A stretch of DNA of 57,064 bases from a virus (IMGVR_UViG_3300030390_001403:1238-58301); one strand, 5' to 3'. Positions 24,633 through 31,933 are shown, counted from the first letter of the stretch. Numbers and translations are program-made. The notes: generated by a model from the sequence alone, not told the origin.

Positions 24633-24830
24633 TTAGTGAATAGTAGGCCCTACGTCGTCCCAAAGACCTTGAGATACAAATTGTTCCCAATTTCCATCGT
24701 ATCCATACGCAAATAAAACACAAGACCTTATGTCATCTTCTGACATAGTATATTGCTTAGAAGCATCTTCTATTCCTATGTCCATAGCTGTATGACCTAT
24801 GTCCATCATTGCTGATTTAAGTCTTCCCAT
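24633..24830 (-). CDS. Hypothetical small protein (65 aa)
   Basis: Acidic protein with a helical start (MGRLKSAMMDIGHTAMDIGI) and a Trp/Gly/Asp-rich end. It overlaps the upstream gene by 14 bases. It is the last gene of the accessory leftward operon. No family is recognised. Confidence 0.55.
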   Translation of the reverse strand: MGRLKSAMMDIGHTAMDIGIEDASKQYTMSEDDIRSCVLFAYGYDGNWEQFVSQGLWDDVGPTIH

Positions 24831-25014
24831 CGTAATCCCCCTTTAAATATAATTCTTTAAATTTCATTTCAGCTTGGTCGTTAGTCCATTTATTTTCATT
24901 GTGTCTGCTACGTTCAAAAGTAACAGCACTTACCCAACTACTCATATTTGCTTCATATGAGTACTCTGTATTGTATTGCCACGAAGTTTGTTCTGCATTT
25001 GACATATTAATCAT
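24817..25014 (-). CDS. Hypothetical small protein (65 aa)
   Basis: Rich in Trp, Tyr, Ser and Asn (TSWQYNTEYSYEANMSSWVS) with a charged C-terminus. Starts at 25014 or 25005 are both possible. It overlaps the upstream gene by 8 bases and the downstream gene by 14. No family is recognised. Confidence 0.5.
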   Translation of the reverse strand: MINMSNAEQTSWQYNTEYSYEANMSSWVSAVTFERSRHNENKWTNDQAEMKFKELYLKGDYDGKT

Positions 25015-25846
25015 CTCCCATTAACTTGTTAGTTAATATAACCTCATTTAACTCGTGTTTCAATTCGTCAGGAATAATTTGCTCAGGTGTTAACCTTTTA
25101 ACAGTAGACTTAACTGTTTTCTTAGCCATACGTTGCTTGTATTCCTCTGGAACAAGACTCATAGCACCTGGCCATTCGTCTATAAACTTTTTAAGCGTAG
25201 TTATTTTTAATAAATAATCCATAAAGTCTACTAATTTACTAGCTACTTTTTGTTCTACTTCTCCTACTGTTATTAAACCAGCACACATCTCAGGGTCTGT
25301 TATAAGCAGAGCTGAACCATGAGGACTGTATTGGTCTTCGCCCCAACCCCTAGTGTAGCGCAAGTCAAATTCGTAAGGAGCATAAAAATGTGGTAAATCC
25401 TTTATAACAACAGGAACGTCATCTTTATGATAATTAGCTAATCCTTTAAGATAATCTTTTCGTCCGTAACCTTGTTCTTCCATTTCTTTGTTAGGAAACG
25501 AATAATTTGCATAAAAAGTGTAATTTAAAGTTTTAGATAAATTTGGATTTATTATTAAACCTAAAGTATTTTGAGGTCTAAGAAAGTTTTCCATTATAAC
25601 ATCGCGATAACTACTACCGTTTGCTGCTTCTGGAAACTTTATAGCTAAGTTAGCATATATACTTTCCCATTCTTTTTGCAAATCTACTGCACATCTAAAA
25701 TCGTCATCATGCATATGTAAATTATTAATTACTTTTTCTATGTGTGGTTCTATGTTGCTATGTACTCTGTAAGCTTTAAACAATTGCTGTTTAAAGTTGT
25801 TTCCTATTTGATCACGCAACGTTTGTGACATTGATACACTCGCCAT
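25007..25846 (-). CDS. Hypothetical protein (279 aa), distant paralogue of the 27.7-28.4 kb gene
   Basis: A helical N-terminus (MSQTLRDQIGNNFKQQLFKA), a central beta-rich part and a C-terminal helical segment with LLKITTLKKFIDEWPGAMSL and VPEEYKQRM. The gene at 27735-28388 has the same plan (N-terminal RLSQDLKRIISNNA, C-terminal LNQLLKAAPYLKDLVPQEK), so the two may be diverged copies. The plan is reminiscent of Nmad5-type proteins seen near DNA-modification genes, but that link is weak. It belongs to the MoxR/VWA operon. Confidence 0.6.
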   Translation of the reverse strand: MASVSMSQTLRDQIGNNFKQQLFKAYRVHSNIEPHIEKVINNLHMHDDDFRCAVDLQKEWESIYANLAIKFPEAANGSSYRDVIMENFLRPQNTLGLIINPNLSKTLNYTFYANYSFPNKEMEEQGYGRKDYLKGLANYHKDDVPVVIKDLPHFYAPYEFDLRYTRGWGEDQYSPHGSALLITDPEMCAGLITVGEVEQKVASKLVDFMDYLLKITTLKKFIDEWPGAMSLVPEEYKQRMAKKTVKSTVKRLTPEQIIPDELKHELNEVILTNKLMGDD

Positions 25847-26043
25847 TATGTTTCTCCTTGATTAAATAAATCTTTATTATTAGTGTTTACCGCCTGATAT
25901 TTATCAGCCGGTTGTTCGTCGTTGTCATCAACGTCATCTAAACCCATAATAATTACTTTGTCGTTAATAAATTCTTTACCAAATGCATCTTCTAATTTAG
26001 TTTTAAGAGCTTTGTTAAAGTCGTTTAGGTTTTTATCAGTCAT
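25846..26043 (-). CDS. Hypothetical acidic protein (65 aa)
   Basis: An amphipathic N-terminal half (LNDFNKALKTKLEDAFG) and a strongly acidic middle (GLDDVDDNDEQPADKYQ). Overlaps by 1 base with both neighbours point to tight co-translation. No family is recognised. Confidence 0.55.
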   Translation of the reverse strand: MTDKNLNDFNKALKTKLEDAFGKEFINDKVIIMGLDDVDDNDEQPADKYQAVNTNNKDLFNQGET

Positions 26044-26375
26044 TATGACCTCCAGTCAGGTTTTACAGTTTTCCACTTAGGTTTAACTGTAGGGATTGAT
26101 ATATTAAGTGGCTTTGACATAATTATTTTGTTGTTTTTCTCAAGCGTTAGTTTCTCATGCACCATAGTCTTTTTCATAAGAAATAAGACTATAGATGCAG
26201 ACAAACCGCCAATCATAGCTGCAGTCATACCGCTGAATGTGCCGTAAAAGCACACCATAAGAGTAACTGTAATTAAGACGTCAACAAATACATCGTGACC
26301 GATTGTTTTTTTACCGCCAGCTTTAAGCGCCAGTAAAAGAAGGCCTAGGGCCGACAGGATTCCTATTAAAATCAT
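26043..26375 (-). CDS. Membrane protein with two or three TM segments
   Basis: 110 residues. Hydrophobic stretches lie near residues 2-18 (ILIGILSALGLLLLAL), 30-47 and 48-66 (MTAAMIGGLSASIVLFLM), followed by a cytoplasmic Lys/Pro-rich tail. It forms an inner-membrane cluster with the next two small genes upstream. No function is recognised. It could anchor the MoxR/VWA pair or alter the host membrane. Confidence 0.7.
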   Translation of the reverse strand: MILIGILSALGLLLLALKAGGKKTIGHDVFVDVLITVTLMVCFYGTFSGMTAAMIGGLSASIVLFLMKKTMVHEKLTLEKNNKIIMSKPLNISIPTVKPKWKTVKPDWRS

Positions 26376-26475
26376 GTTTGTTTCTCCACATTAGATAAGC
26401 CATATAGCCAAACTGTATAGCTTCGATTAATATCCATAGTGCTGTTGTTAAAGCACTAACTGTTGCTGCATTCAT
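26323..26475 (-). CDS. Small one-TM protein (50 aa)
   Basis: Starts with MNAATVSALTTALWILIEAI, a hydrophobic helix continuing to about residue 30, then a basic, Pro-rich tail. A ggaga ribosome site lies 5-9 bases upstream. The ATG overlaps the stop of the upstream small gene (ATGA), and the last 53 bases overlap the following gene in another frame. The coupling and the clean helix support a real gene. Confidence 0.55.
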   Translation of the reverse strand: MNAATVSALTTALWILIEAIQFGYMAYLMWRNKHDFNRNPVGPRPSFTGA

Positions 26476-26651
26476 ATAATTCTCCATAATAAATATAAAA
26501 TTGAGCCAAGGCCTATGCCTGTGCCCAGTAGGATTAGTGAGTATTGGATGCTAGTCGCAATACCAAAAAGCAAAAAGAGAACGCCAGTACCTACCAATAC
26601 TGATGTTGTGTATTCTTTTGCTGTTGTCTTACATTTCGATGATTTCGCCAT
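26472..26651 (-). CDS. Small two-TM protein (59 aa)
   Basis: It opens MAKSSKCKTTAKEYTTSVLV, followed by two hydrophobic helices (about residues 17-34 and 37-57) separated by a short polar turn. The start lies inside the end of the VWA gene (23-base overlap), and the stop overlaps the next ATG. Topology suggests a hairpin membrane protein with a basic cytoplasmic start. No function is recognised. Confidence 0.55.
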   Translation of the reverse strand: MAKSSKCKTTAKEYTTSVLVGTGVLFLLFGIATSIQYSLILLGTGIGLGSILYLLWRII

Positions 26652-27735
26652 ATGGGGCCTCCCCTGGTTCAGTTGTTATCCATAACACCGGATAATGAGG
26701 TGCATCACCAAAGTCGTCGCATTCTAAATCTGTAAGATATATAAGTGCTGCAACATTAGGATGATGTTTGTTTACGTAGTCTATAGCTGGAGCAAACCTA
26801 GTACCGCCACGCCCTTCAAACTGAACTGTTTTTAAGGGCAACGATTCTCTGGTGTACTCTACGTCGCTGTTAACTTCAGTATCACATTGGATAAGATGAA
26901 TAGCTTCTGGGCTTAAGTCACGCAATATAGATGATATCTCTGTTAGATCTTGACCAAGTTCGTCATTAGTTCTAGAACCTGACGTATCGCACACGACTGC
27001 TACTGATTCTAAACATGGTGTATGCAAAGAAGGTAAGTACATGCCGCGTCCGATAAAACGTTTGTTAGGTCTAAGCCAAGAAAAGTCAGATTTGTTATTA
27101 GCACGTAAGAACCTTGCTAACACCATTTTCCAATCTATTTTAGGTTCTGCTATATCAGTCACTAAATCTTGCATAGAACCAGACAGTTTGCCTTGGGCTT
27201 TAGCTGCTTCAGCAGACTGATTAATAGCAACAGTAAGTTTAGCTTCGATAGCACTCTGAGTACCAGAAGTTCCATCTGATTCAGGGTGGTCTAGCACACC
27301 GCCACAATTGCCAGAGTCAAACTTTACATCGTCCCAACCGTTTGGAGGTTCAGGCAACATATTGTAAATAACTTCTGACATCATATTGAGATAAGCATCA
27401 TCTACTAAACCACCTTTAGGCAAAATAAAATTTTCTGCTACAAGATGGTTGTTAATAGCGTAGTCAGCTGCAACGTTCCATTTATTAGGCAAACGTTCTT
27501 GTCTACGCACATGATGCATAAGTACCATGTGCATAACTTCGTGAGCTAAAAAACCGACGCGTTCCAATTCTGACAACTTGCCAAACCATGTAGGATTGTA
27601 AAACAAATGCACACCATCAACAGCACCGGTAGGCATGTCTTCAGTTTCTACTGGTTTAAGACGTAAACACAAAGTGCCAAAGAATGGTTGGTCTAGAATT
27701 AATCTAGACCTAGCTTTTACAAATTGTGGGTTCAT
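26629..27735 (-). CDS. DUF2201-type protein: zincin-like domain plus VWA domain
   Basis: 368 residues. The N-terminal domain has a metallopeptidase HExxH motif, H65-E66-V-M-H69 (FLAHEVMHMVLMHH). The C-terminal part is a von Willebrand A-like domain with a MIDAS start D250-T-S-G-S254 and a later YLTDLECDDFGD. This is the DUF2201 arrangement, typically partnered with a MoxR-type AAA ATPase, which is encoded two genes upstream. Such pairs act as chaperone-like or metal-insertion machines. In this phage the target is unknown. The gene starts on the same base as the previous stop (27735). Confidence 0.87.
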   Translation of the reverse strand: MNPQFVKARSRLILDQPFFGTLCLRLKPVETEDMPTGAVDGVHLFYNPTWFGKLSELERVGFLAHEVMHMVLMHHVRRQERLPNKWNVAADYAINNHLVAENFILPKGGLVDDAYLNMMSEVIYNMLPEPPNGWDDVKFDSGNCGGVLDHPESDGTSGTQSAIEAKLTVAINQSAEAAKAQGKLSGSMQDLVTDIAEPKIDWKMVLARFLRANNKSDFSWLRPNKRFIGRGMYLPSLHTPCLESVAVVCDTSGSRTNDELGQDLTEISSILRDLSPEAIHLIQCDTEVNSDVEYTRESLPLKTVQFEGRGGTRFAPAIDYVNKHHPNVAALIYLTDLECDDFGDAPHYPVLWITTEPGEAPYGEIIEM

Positions 27736-28388
27736 TAATCATCTCCTAGTAATGAGCTTTCGAGCAACGTTTCACGAATGCCTTGTAATTCGCCATCTGC
27801 AAGTTCAGCAAGTTCTTTGCGTCTACCTGAACGGTCGTCTTCTTCATGCATCTTAGACACTTTTTCTTGTGGCACTAAATCTTTTAGATAAGGAGCAGCC
27901 TTAAGTAATTGATTTAAGGTAGAAAAACGTTCCATAACCGAGTCTAAAGCTCTACGTTCTTCGCCTCGTTTGTTGTCCAACTTCTCGTTGTAGTTCTGTA
28001 TAGCAATACATTCAACAAACGTTGGATGATCTGGTTTAACGTCCATCTTAATAACATCGTACTTAAGTAACATGCTAGGCACTTCTGTGTCTTGCAAGTC
28101 AAATGTATATTGCCTGTTGTAAGATTCTACATAACCATCTTCGTCTGGTTCTTTCTCATACGCACTACTAATAACAACATATCTAGCAGTTTCTGTAGGC
28201 ATAGGCATATTCCATATTTGCTTAAATAGAGCAGAAGTGCGTTCTGTTTTACCTATGATGTCTTGTTCTACCAACAAATCGTACCCACTGTCTGGGTACG
28301 TTTTTTGCGGATGAGCATTCATGTATTTTATTCTAGCGTTATTAGAAATAATCCTTTTAAGGTCTTGTGATAATCTAACTGTTTTCAT
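27735..28388 (-). CDS. Hypothetical protein (217 aa) between MoxR and VWA genes
   Basis: N-terminal helix RLSQDLKRIISNNARIKYM, central beta-rich region, and a C-terminal helical region (LNQLLKAAPYLKDLVPQEK) with an acidic end. It is similar in plan to the 279-residue protein at 25007-25846. Being sandwiched between ATPase and VWA genes suggests it is an adaptor or substrate of the pair. No domain is certain. Confidence 0.65.
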   Translation of the reverse strand: MKTVRLSQDLKRIISNNARIKYMNAHPQKTYPDSGYDLLVEQDIIGKTERTSALFKQIWNMPMPTETARYVVISSAYEKEPDEDGYVESYNRQYTFDLQDTEVPSMLLKYDVIKMDVKPDHPTFVECIAIQNYNEKLDNKRGEERRALDSVMERFSTLNQLLKAAPYLKDLVPQEKVSKMHEEDDRSGRRKELAELADGELQGIRETLLESSLLGDD

Positions 28389-28396
28389 ATTTTCTC

Positions 28397-29413
28397 CTAT
28401 AATATGACATTAGCGTTGTCTGTAATCCACTTACGGACATCGTTATGTGATTTAAGTTCTCTGTCTTTTGCAAAACAACCTCTAAGCAACACAACTTGAA
28501 ACTCTGTAGGTATTTTGTTACATAGTTTCATTATGTTATCTATTGTGGTTGCAGAAGCTCTAGTAGCAATAGCCGTAGTCAATGCGTAAAGTAACGCAGG
28601 GTCTTCGTCTTTTTTGTATAGCTTTGGATCAGCAACAAGCTTGTCTATGTCAGGTAGCTTGTTAGCTATTTGTTTGAAAGCAACAAACTCGCCTGCTGCA
28701 CCGTCACCAACTAAAGAAGAAACACCATAAAATAATCTTTCTTCGTCAGTGTTGGACTTATGTAGCTTTTTACTAACCATGGACCACGCTCGTGGAGTAG
28801 GGAAAGCATATTCATCAGCATTAAACTTAGATAATAAGTTAGGTCTGAAGTTTATAAAGCCAATAACATCCTCGTGCACATTATTCTTGTAAGCCCACTC
28901 AACCCAGTCTTGTAAGATAGGTTCGAGTTCATAATGGGCCATTCTGTTTCTAACTGGGCTTGGCATTTGGTATACAGCTGCTGAGTCAGTTAACCTGTTA
29001 CCAGCACAAAGCAAAGACCAACCTTTTGGTAATTCATAATCACCAATACGTCCGTCAAGCAACAGTTGCAAGAAAGCATTCTGAGTTGCAGGTGGTGCAG
29101 TTGGCAATTCGTCAATAAACAAAATGCCACGTTCGCCGTCACGTTCTACAATAGGAAATACATCTGGCACAGCCCATGATGTAAATCGTTTGTCAGTCTC
29201 AATTACTTTTCTGATATAAGGAATACCACGTACATCGACAGGGTCGAATAAGTTAGCACGAAAGTCTAGAAGTTTTACATTCATTTCTCTTGCTAGTTGT
29301 TGTGGTATTTCTGATTTACCTATACCGGGACCACCCCAGATCATTGCTGGATATCCAGCTTTTATACAGTCTTTGAGCTCGTCCATAAGAGCTAAAGGAT
29401 TTATCGTATGCAT
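28397..29413 (-). CDS. MoxR-type AAA+ ATPase (AAA_5)
   Basis: 338 residues. Walker A GGPGIGKS (residues 27-34), Walker B GILFIDELPTA, sensor 1 LLCAGN and an Arg-rich SPVRNRM segment are all present, so ATPase activity is expected. MoxR ATPases work with VWA proteins to remodel or activate client complexes; related CobS-like ATPases occur in marine phages. A gaggtg ribosome site precedes the ATG. It is the first gene after a 107-base leader holding the repeated TTACTATTAA motif and two competing hairpins. Confidence 0.9.
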   Translation of the reverse strand: MHTINPLALMDELKDCIKAGYPAMIWGGPGIGKSEIPQQLAREMNVKLLDFRANLFDPVDVRGIPYIRKVIETDKRFTSWAVPDVFPIVERDGERGILFIDELPTAPPATQNAFLQLLLDGRIGDYELPKGWSLLCAGNRLTDSAAVYQMPSPVRNRMAHYELEPILQDWVEWAYKNNVHEDVIGFINFRPNLLSKFNADEYAFPTPRAWSMVSKKLHKSNTDEERLFYGVSSLVGDGAAGEFVAFKQIANKLPDIDKLVADPKLYKKDEDPALLYALTTAIATRASATTIDNIMKLCNKIPTEFQVVLLRGCFAKDRELKSHNDVRKWITDNANVIL

Positions 29414-29520
29414 ATTACACCTCCATAAAGTGTTTATTAGTTAATAGTAAGTGGAATGCTTTTGGCAACGTCTGCATTCCAAAGACGCTATGAAAGGAAG
29501 TTAAAACCGCCTCTGCCGTA
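29414..29520 (-). promoter_or_regulatory. Leader of the MoxR operon with competing hairpins and shared motif
   Basis: Reading leftward: cgtct...agacg and ggaatgc...gcattcc (29453-29459 with 29474-29480) share bases, so only one can form at a time. Next comes TTACTATTAACTAA (29437-29450), 37 bases before the ATG, then ggagg. The motif recurs at the same distance in front of the gene at 30298. This may be a phage-specific promoter or leader element. Confidence 0.45.
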
Positions 29521-30096
29521 CTAATGTATTTTGAATCCACCAGATTGTTCTACAAATCTTGCAAATTCTTCAACAAAGTCAGCATCAAAAGGATAACTTT
29601 TTCGCCAGTCATCTCTGAGTTTTGTACCTTCACATGCGTTACAAGGTGCTAACTCTGTTACATTTTCATCACGTTCATAATGGCGCATGCCTGCACCTTC
29701 ACATATTTCACATTCGACTTGAGGCAATGCATCTTGCATAGCTTTGTAGTCACGTTCGTACATATGATGAGCATTTTCTTCTATAGCCATGTTTAATCTG
29801 TCAGACAGAACCATTGCATTAGCTTTAGATATTGCATAGCCAGAGTTAACACTGCCACCTGCTACATCTTCGTCATCAAATACGTCATGCATTAGATCAC
29901 AAGCGTATTGCCACAATGGACGCCAAGTCCATATGTTTGCTCTGAAGTACACACCAGGGTTATTGGTCTCATACTCATACACTGCATCAAAGTACATATC
30001 TCGTTCTTCGTTACTTAAGTCTTTGAAGTCCGGCATATCAGGTTTTTTAGAACCTGGTTTTAGTTTAGGGTCGATACCATATACATCCATTCCCAT
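29521..30096 (-). CDS. Zinc-ribbon protein of unknown function (191 aa)
   Basis: It starts MGMDVYGIDPKLKPGSKKPD and has aromatic-rich segments (VYFRANIWTWRPLWQYACDL). A DnaJ-type zinc motif follows near residues 127-155 (CEICEGAG and CNACEGT, two CxxC pairs), then a C-terminal FARFVEQSGGFKI. The C-terminal signature and the opening recur, from memory, in phage hypothetical proteins. It probably binds zinc. No activity can be assigned. Confidence 0.75.
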   Translation of the reverse strand: MGMDVYGIDPKLKPGSKKPDMPDFKDLSNEERDMYFDAVYEYETNNPGVYFRANIWTWRPLWQYACDLMHDVFDDEDVAGGSVNSGYAISKANAMVLSDRLNMAIEENAHHMYERDYKAMQDALPQVECEICEGAGMRHYERDENVTELAPCNACEGTKLRDDWRKSYPFDADFVEEFARFVEQSGGFKIH

Positions 30097-30097
30097 T

Positions 30098-30298
30098 TTA
30101 GTTACCTCCTCGGTTTAACATAGCCATTGCAAGAATAGCTGGTTCAATTTTATGTCTAACTGTTGCTGAACCTTCAGCATCAGAATCTTGAGTACGCTTG
30201 GCCGAACCTTGCGTAGTTTTAACAGAGCTGTTGCCAGGTATCTCTGGTATGAGACCTTGCAATATAGTTCCGTCATAAATCTTATCGCGTTTATACAT
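30098..30298 (-). CDS. Hypothetical small protein (66 aa)
   Basis: A good ggagg ribosome site lies upstream, in a leader matching that of the MoxR gene. The protein is Ser/Thr/Gly-rich and basic (NSSVKTTQGSAKRTQDSD), with a short hydrophobic C-terminal segment (IEPAILAMAMLN). No family is recognised. It ends 1 base before the zinc-ribbon gene's ATG. Confidence 0.6.
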   Translation of the reverse strand: MYKRDKIYDGTILQGLIPEIPGNSSVKTTQGSAKRTQDSDAEGSATVRHKIEPAILAMAMLNRGGN

Positions 30299-30321
30299 TT
30301 TGTACCTCCATAGGGTAGTTT

Positions 30322-30335
30322 GTAATTAATAGTAA
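30322..30335 (-). promoter_or_regulatory. Leader motif TTACTATTAATTAC
   Basis: On the minus strand this motif starts 37 bases before the ATG at 30298. It matches the MoxR leader at 12 of 14 positions with identical spacing, and shares the TATGGAGGT ribosome-site context. Possible promoter or transcript 5' end. Confidence 0.45.
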
Positions 30336-30495
30336 TACAGAGCTTTTCATCCCTGTGCGTGCTTTCCGTAACAACCGATATACACATTTAAATAGGTATG
30401 TATATTTACCTAACTTACACATAAACCTACATGGAAGCGAGCCTTGTGCTCGCCAAATCGTTAGGTTGTTTGACATGTTTGTCCCAATGTTTTGT

Positions 30496-30777
30496 GGTTC
30501 CATTGGTTCCACTTGGTTCCATGGGTCGTGGAACGCAGTTAATGCAGTAACGACGCGAGTCTTGGGTCCTGGTTCCATGGTTCCTGGTTTATTTAATATT
30601 AGAACTAATAACAAATAACAAAGGTCCCCGGTCGAAGGTAACAAAGCTCGCGCGGTTTCTAATGGAACACTGGAACCAGTGGCATGGTCACCGGCCGCTG
30701 ATCCCTGCTGGCATTGTCGATGGCATGGTTCCAGCAAGTGGTTCCACATGAGGATAAGTCGTGGAACCGATGGAACA
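30496..30777. repeat. Iteron-like GGTTCC/GGAAC cluster in a gene-free region (possible replication origin)
   Basis: The region 30299-30900 has no convincing gene. Within it GGTTCC occurs at 30496, 30505, 30515, 30571, 30579, 30727 and 30740, and its complement GGAAC at 30530, 30664, 30672, 30763 and 30772: twelve copies in 282 bases, mostly 8-13 bases apart within clusters. An AT-rich stretch (30585-30620) lies between two clusters. A hairpin (gcgagc/gctcgc, 30437-30453) stands to the left. Directly and inversely repeated sites at about helical spacing beside an AT-rich stretch are typical of initiator-binding origins. No initiator is identified. Confidence 0.55.
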
Positions 30778-30815
30778 CGCATGCGACATGCAAGCATGCA
30801 CAACTCGCTTCGCTC

Positions 30816-30844
30816 GTTGATGATAGTAATAGGCATGATAGTAG
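30816..30844 (-). promoter_or_regulatory. Two copies of the TACTATCA leader motif upstream of the iteron-like region
   Basis: On the minus strand, CTACTATCATGC (30833-30844) and TTACTATCATCAAC (30816-30829) resemble the motif found before other leftward genes. No gene start with a ribosome site follows, so a transcript from here would run into the repeat cluster. This could make a non-coding or primer RNA. Low certainty. Confidence 0.35.
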
Positions 30845-30863
30845 GTCCTTAGTTAAGTAGATA

Positions 30864-30879
30864 AGGGGCCGGAGCCCCT
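30864..30879 (-). terminator. Hairpin terminator of the 31.5-30.9 kb operon
   Basis: aggggc and gcccct form a 6-base GC-rich stem with a 4-base loop, 22 bases after the stop at 30901, followed leftward by ttatctactt. The T content is modest, but position directly after the operon supports a terminator. Confidence 0.6.
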
Positions 30880-30900
30880 ATATAGGTGATATTAAAGAAG

Positions 30901-31104
30901 TTAATCTTCAAATATTGGTAAGTCGTCAGATGATTTGGACATGATGTAGTCCGATAGTGTTGAAGTATATATCGAATGATATTTACTAGATAGAACAAGT
31001 AGTCGTTCTACATTGCCCTTAGAGTCTTGTCTAAGAGCAAGTGACAAATACTTTTGAGACAGTTCACAAGCTTGATTGGCCGAGTCTAATAGTGTGGTAT
31101 CCAT
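30901..31104 (-). CDS. Hypothetical small helical protein (67 aa)
   Basis: A helical protein (LLDSANQACELSQKYLSLAL) with an acidic end (SSDDLPIFED). It overlaps the upstream gene by 1 base and is followed by a hairpin. No family is recognised. Confidence 0.55.
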   Translation of the reverse strand: MDTTLLDSANQACELSQKYLSLALRQDSKGNVERLLVLSSKYHSIYTSTLSDYIMSKSSDDLPIFED

Positions 31105-31289
31105 TAGTCGTTACCAAATGGGAATGCCGAATTTTCATCCGACATCCATTTTGGTTCTTTATACTTAGACTCTCCATCGAACATTCTGTACATGAAGTAG
31201 CTGTAAACAATTACTAGCGTAGTCTTTAACAACAACGATAGTGTTATGTAAACAATTACCATAATAGAAGCAATAGATACTAAGTCCAT
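31104..31289 (-). CDS. Small one- or two-TM membrane protein (61 aa)
   Basis: The N-terminal 38 residues are almost entirely hydrophobic (LVSIASIMVIVYITLSLLL, then VIVYSYFMYRMF), followed by a polar tail (KEPKWMSDENSAFPFGN). It overlaps both neighbours by 1 base. Inner-membrane location is likely. No function is recognised. Confidence 0.6.
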   Translation of the reverse strand: MDLVSIASIMVIVYITLSLLLKTTLVIVYSYFMYRMFDGESKYKEPKWMSDENSAFPFGND

Positions 31290-31519
31290 TATAGTGCTCC
31301 TTTAGGTTGCTCGATATTCATGCCGGGCAGTTCTTGTTGTACAGGTTCTGATGATAGTTCCTGCTGGATTTGCTCGTCGATATCGACAGGCAAAGGTGTG
31401 GACTTCATAGTCCCTTGGGCCATACCACGACCAAAGTCAGTAACGACTTTAGTTGTAGCTTTAGTGAAAAGTCTAACAACAGCCGAAGTGGCTAGACCAG
31501 TTTTGTATGCAATACTCAT
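31289..31519 (-). CDS. Hypothetical small protein (76 aa)
   Basis: Start chosen at ATG 31519 because it has a ggaga site 7 bases upstream. A longer frame from 31627 would run through a leader and terminator. The protein has a basic helical first half (IAYKTGLATSAVVRLFTKATT), then a Pro/Gln/Glu-rich end (QQELSSEPVQQELPGMNIEQ). No family is recognised. Confidence 0.6.
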   Translation of the reverse strand: MSIAYKTGLATSAVVRLFTKATTKVVTDFGRGMAQGTMKSTPLPVDIDEQIQQELSSEPVQQELPGMNIEQPKGAL

Positions 31520-31541
31520 AAGATTCTCCTTTATATAATGC

Positions 31542-31555
31542 ATTAATGATAGTAG
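31542..31555 (-). promoter_or_regulatory. Leader motif CTACTATCATTAAT
   Basis: It starts 36 bases before the ATG at 31519, just after a strong terminator, which is where a promoter is expected. It resembles the motifs at 29437-29450 and 30322-30335. Confidence 0.45.
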
Positions 31556-31584
31556 GCAGGCATGTGCCCGACTACCGGTGAAAT

Positions 31585-31616
31585 AAAAAAAAGGACACCA
31601 GCCGAAGCTGATGCCC
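31585..31616 (-). terminator. Strong Rho-independent terminator with UUCG tetraloop
   Basis: On the minus strand, GGGCATCAGC, loop TTCG, GCTGGTGTCC form a 10-pair stem with two G-U pairs, followed directly by eight T. It starts 12 bases after the stop at 31628, ending the short leftward transcript of that gene. Confidence 0.92.
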
Positions 31617-31627
31617 AATGAAACCAA

Positions 31628-31933
31628 TTAGTCATTCGGAGTGAATGATGCAGGGTAAAATACAATAGGCTCACCGTGGTTTAGGTAAGGGGTTTGTATA
31701 GTAACAACACCTTTGTCATTCATAACAGCGAAGTCGAACAGTTGGTTGTAAGGTAGAGTTTTGTATTGAGCTCCACCAGACTTTGCCTTAGGGTCATACT
31801 GAGGGTTAGTAACACGAGGGTTCATGTGTAAAGAGTTATTCTCTTTGGTTAATCTAAGACCATCACCTTTGTTAGCATTGATTTCAATGTCGAAGTTAGT
31901 AGTAAGGTCATTCTTTGTAGCTTGTTTAGCCAT
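31628..31933 (-). CDS. Hypothetical early protein (101 aa), single-gene transcript
   Basis: Start at ATG 31933, 7 bases after a gggaga ribosome site. A longer frame from 31969 overlaps a leader hairpin and is less likely. The protein is beta-rich with no membrane segment (NFDIEINANKGDGLRL, YNQLFDFAVMNDKGVVTIQT). It has its own leader hairpin and a strong terminator, so it is probably abundantly and independently expressed as the first leftward gene. No family is recognised. Confidence 0.65.
   Translation of the reverse strand: MAKQATKNDLTTNFDIEINANKGDGLRLTKENNSLHMNPRVTNPQYDPKAKSGGAQYKTLPYNQLFDFAVMNDKGVVTIQTPYLNHGEPIVFYPASFTPND

Noticed and set aside
30115-30387. Leftward open frame of 90 codons overlapping the 66-residue gene
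   Set aside because: The overlapping frame at 30098-30298 has the strong ribosome site and shared leader. This frame has neither.
30496-30777. CRISPR array
   Set aside because: The GGTTCC units are only 6-8 bases, in both orientations and irregularly spaced; no repeat-spacer structure and no cas genes other than a lone Cas4-like nuclease.
30291-30836. Leftward open frame of 181 codons across the repeat-rich region
   Set aside because: No ribosome site, odd composition (Cys, Pro, Met scattered, no domain), and it runs through the GGTTCC repeat cluster. It looks like a chance frame in a non-coding region.
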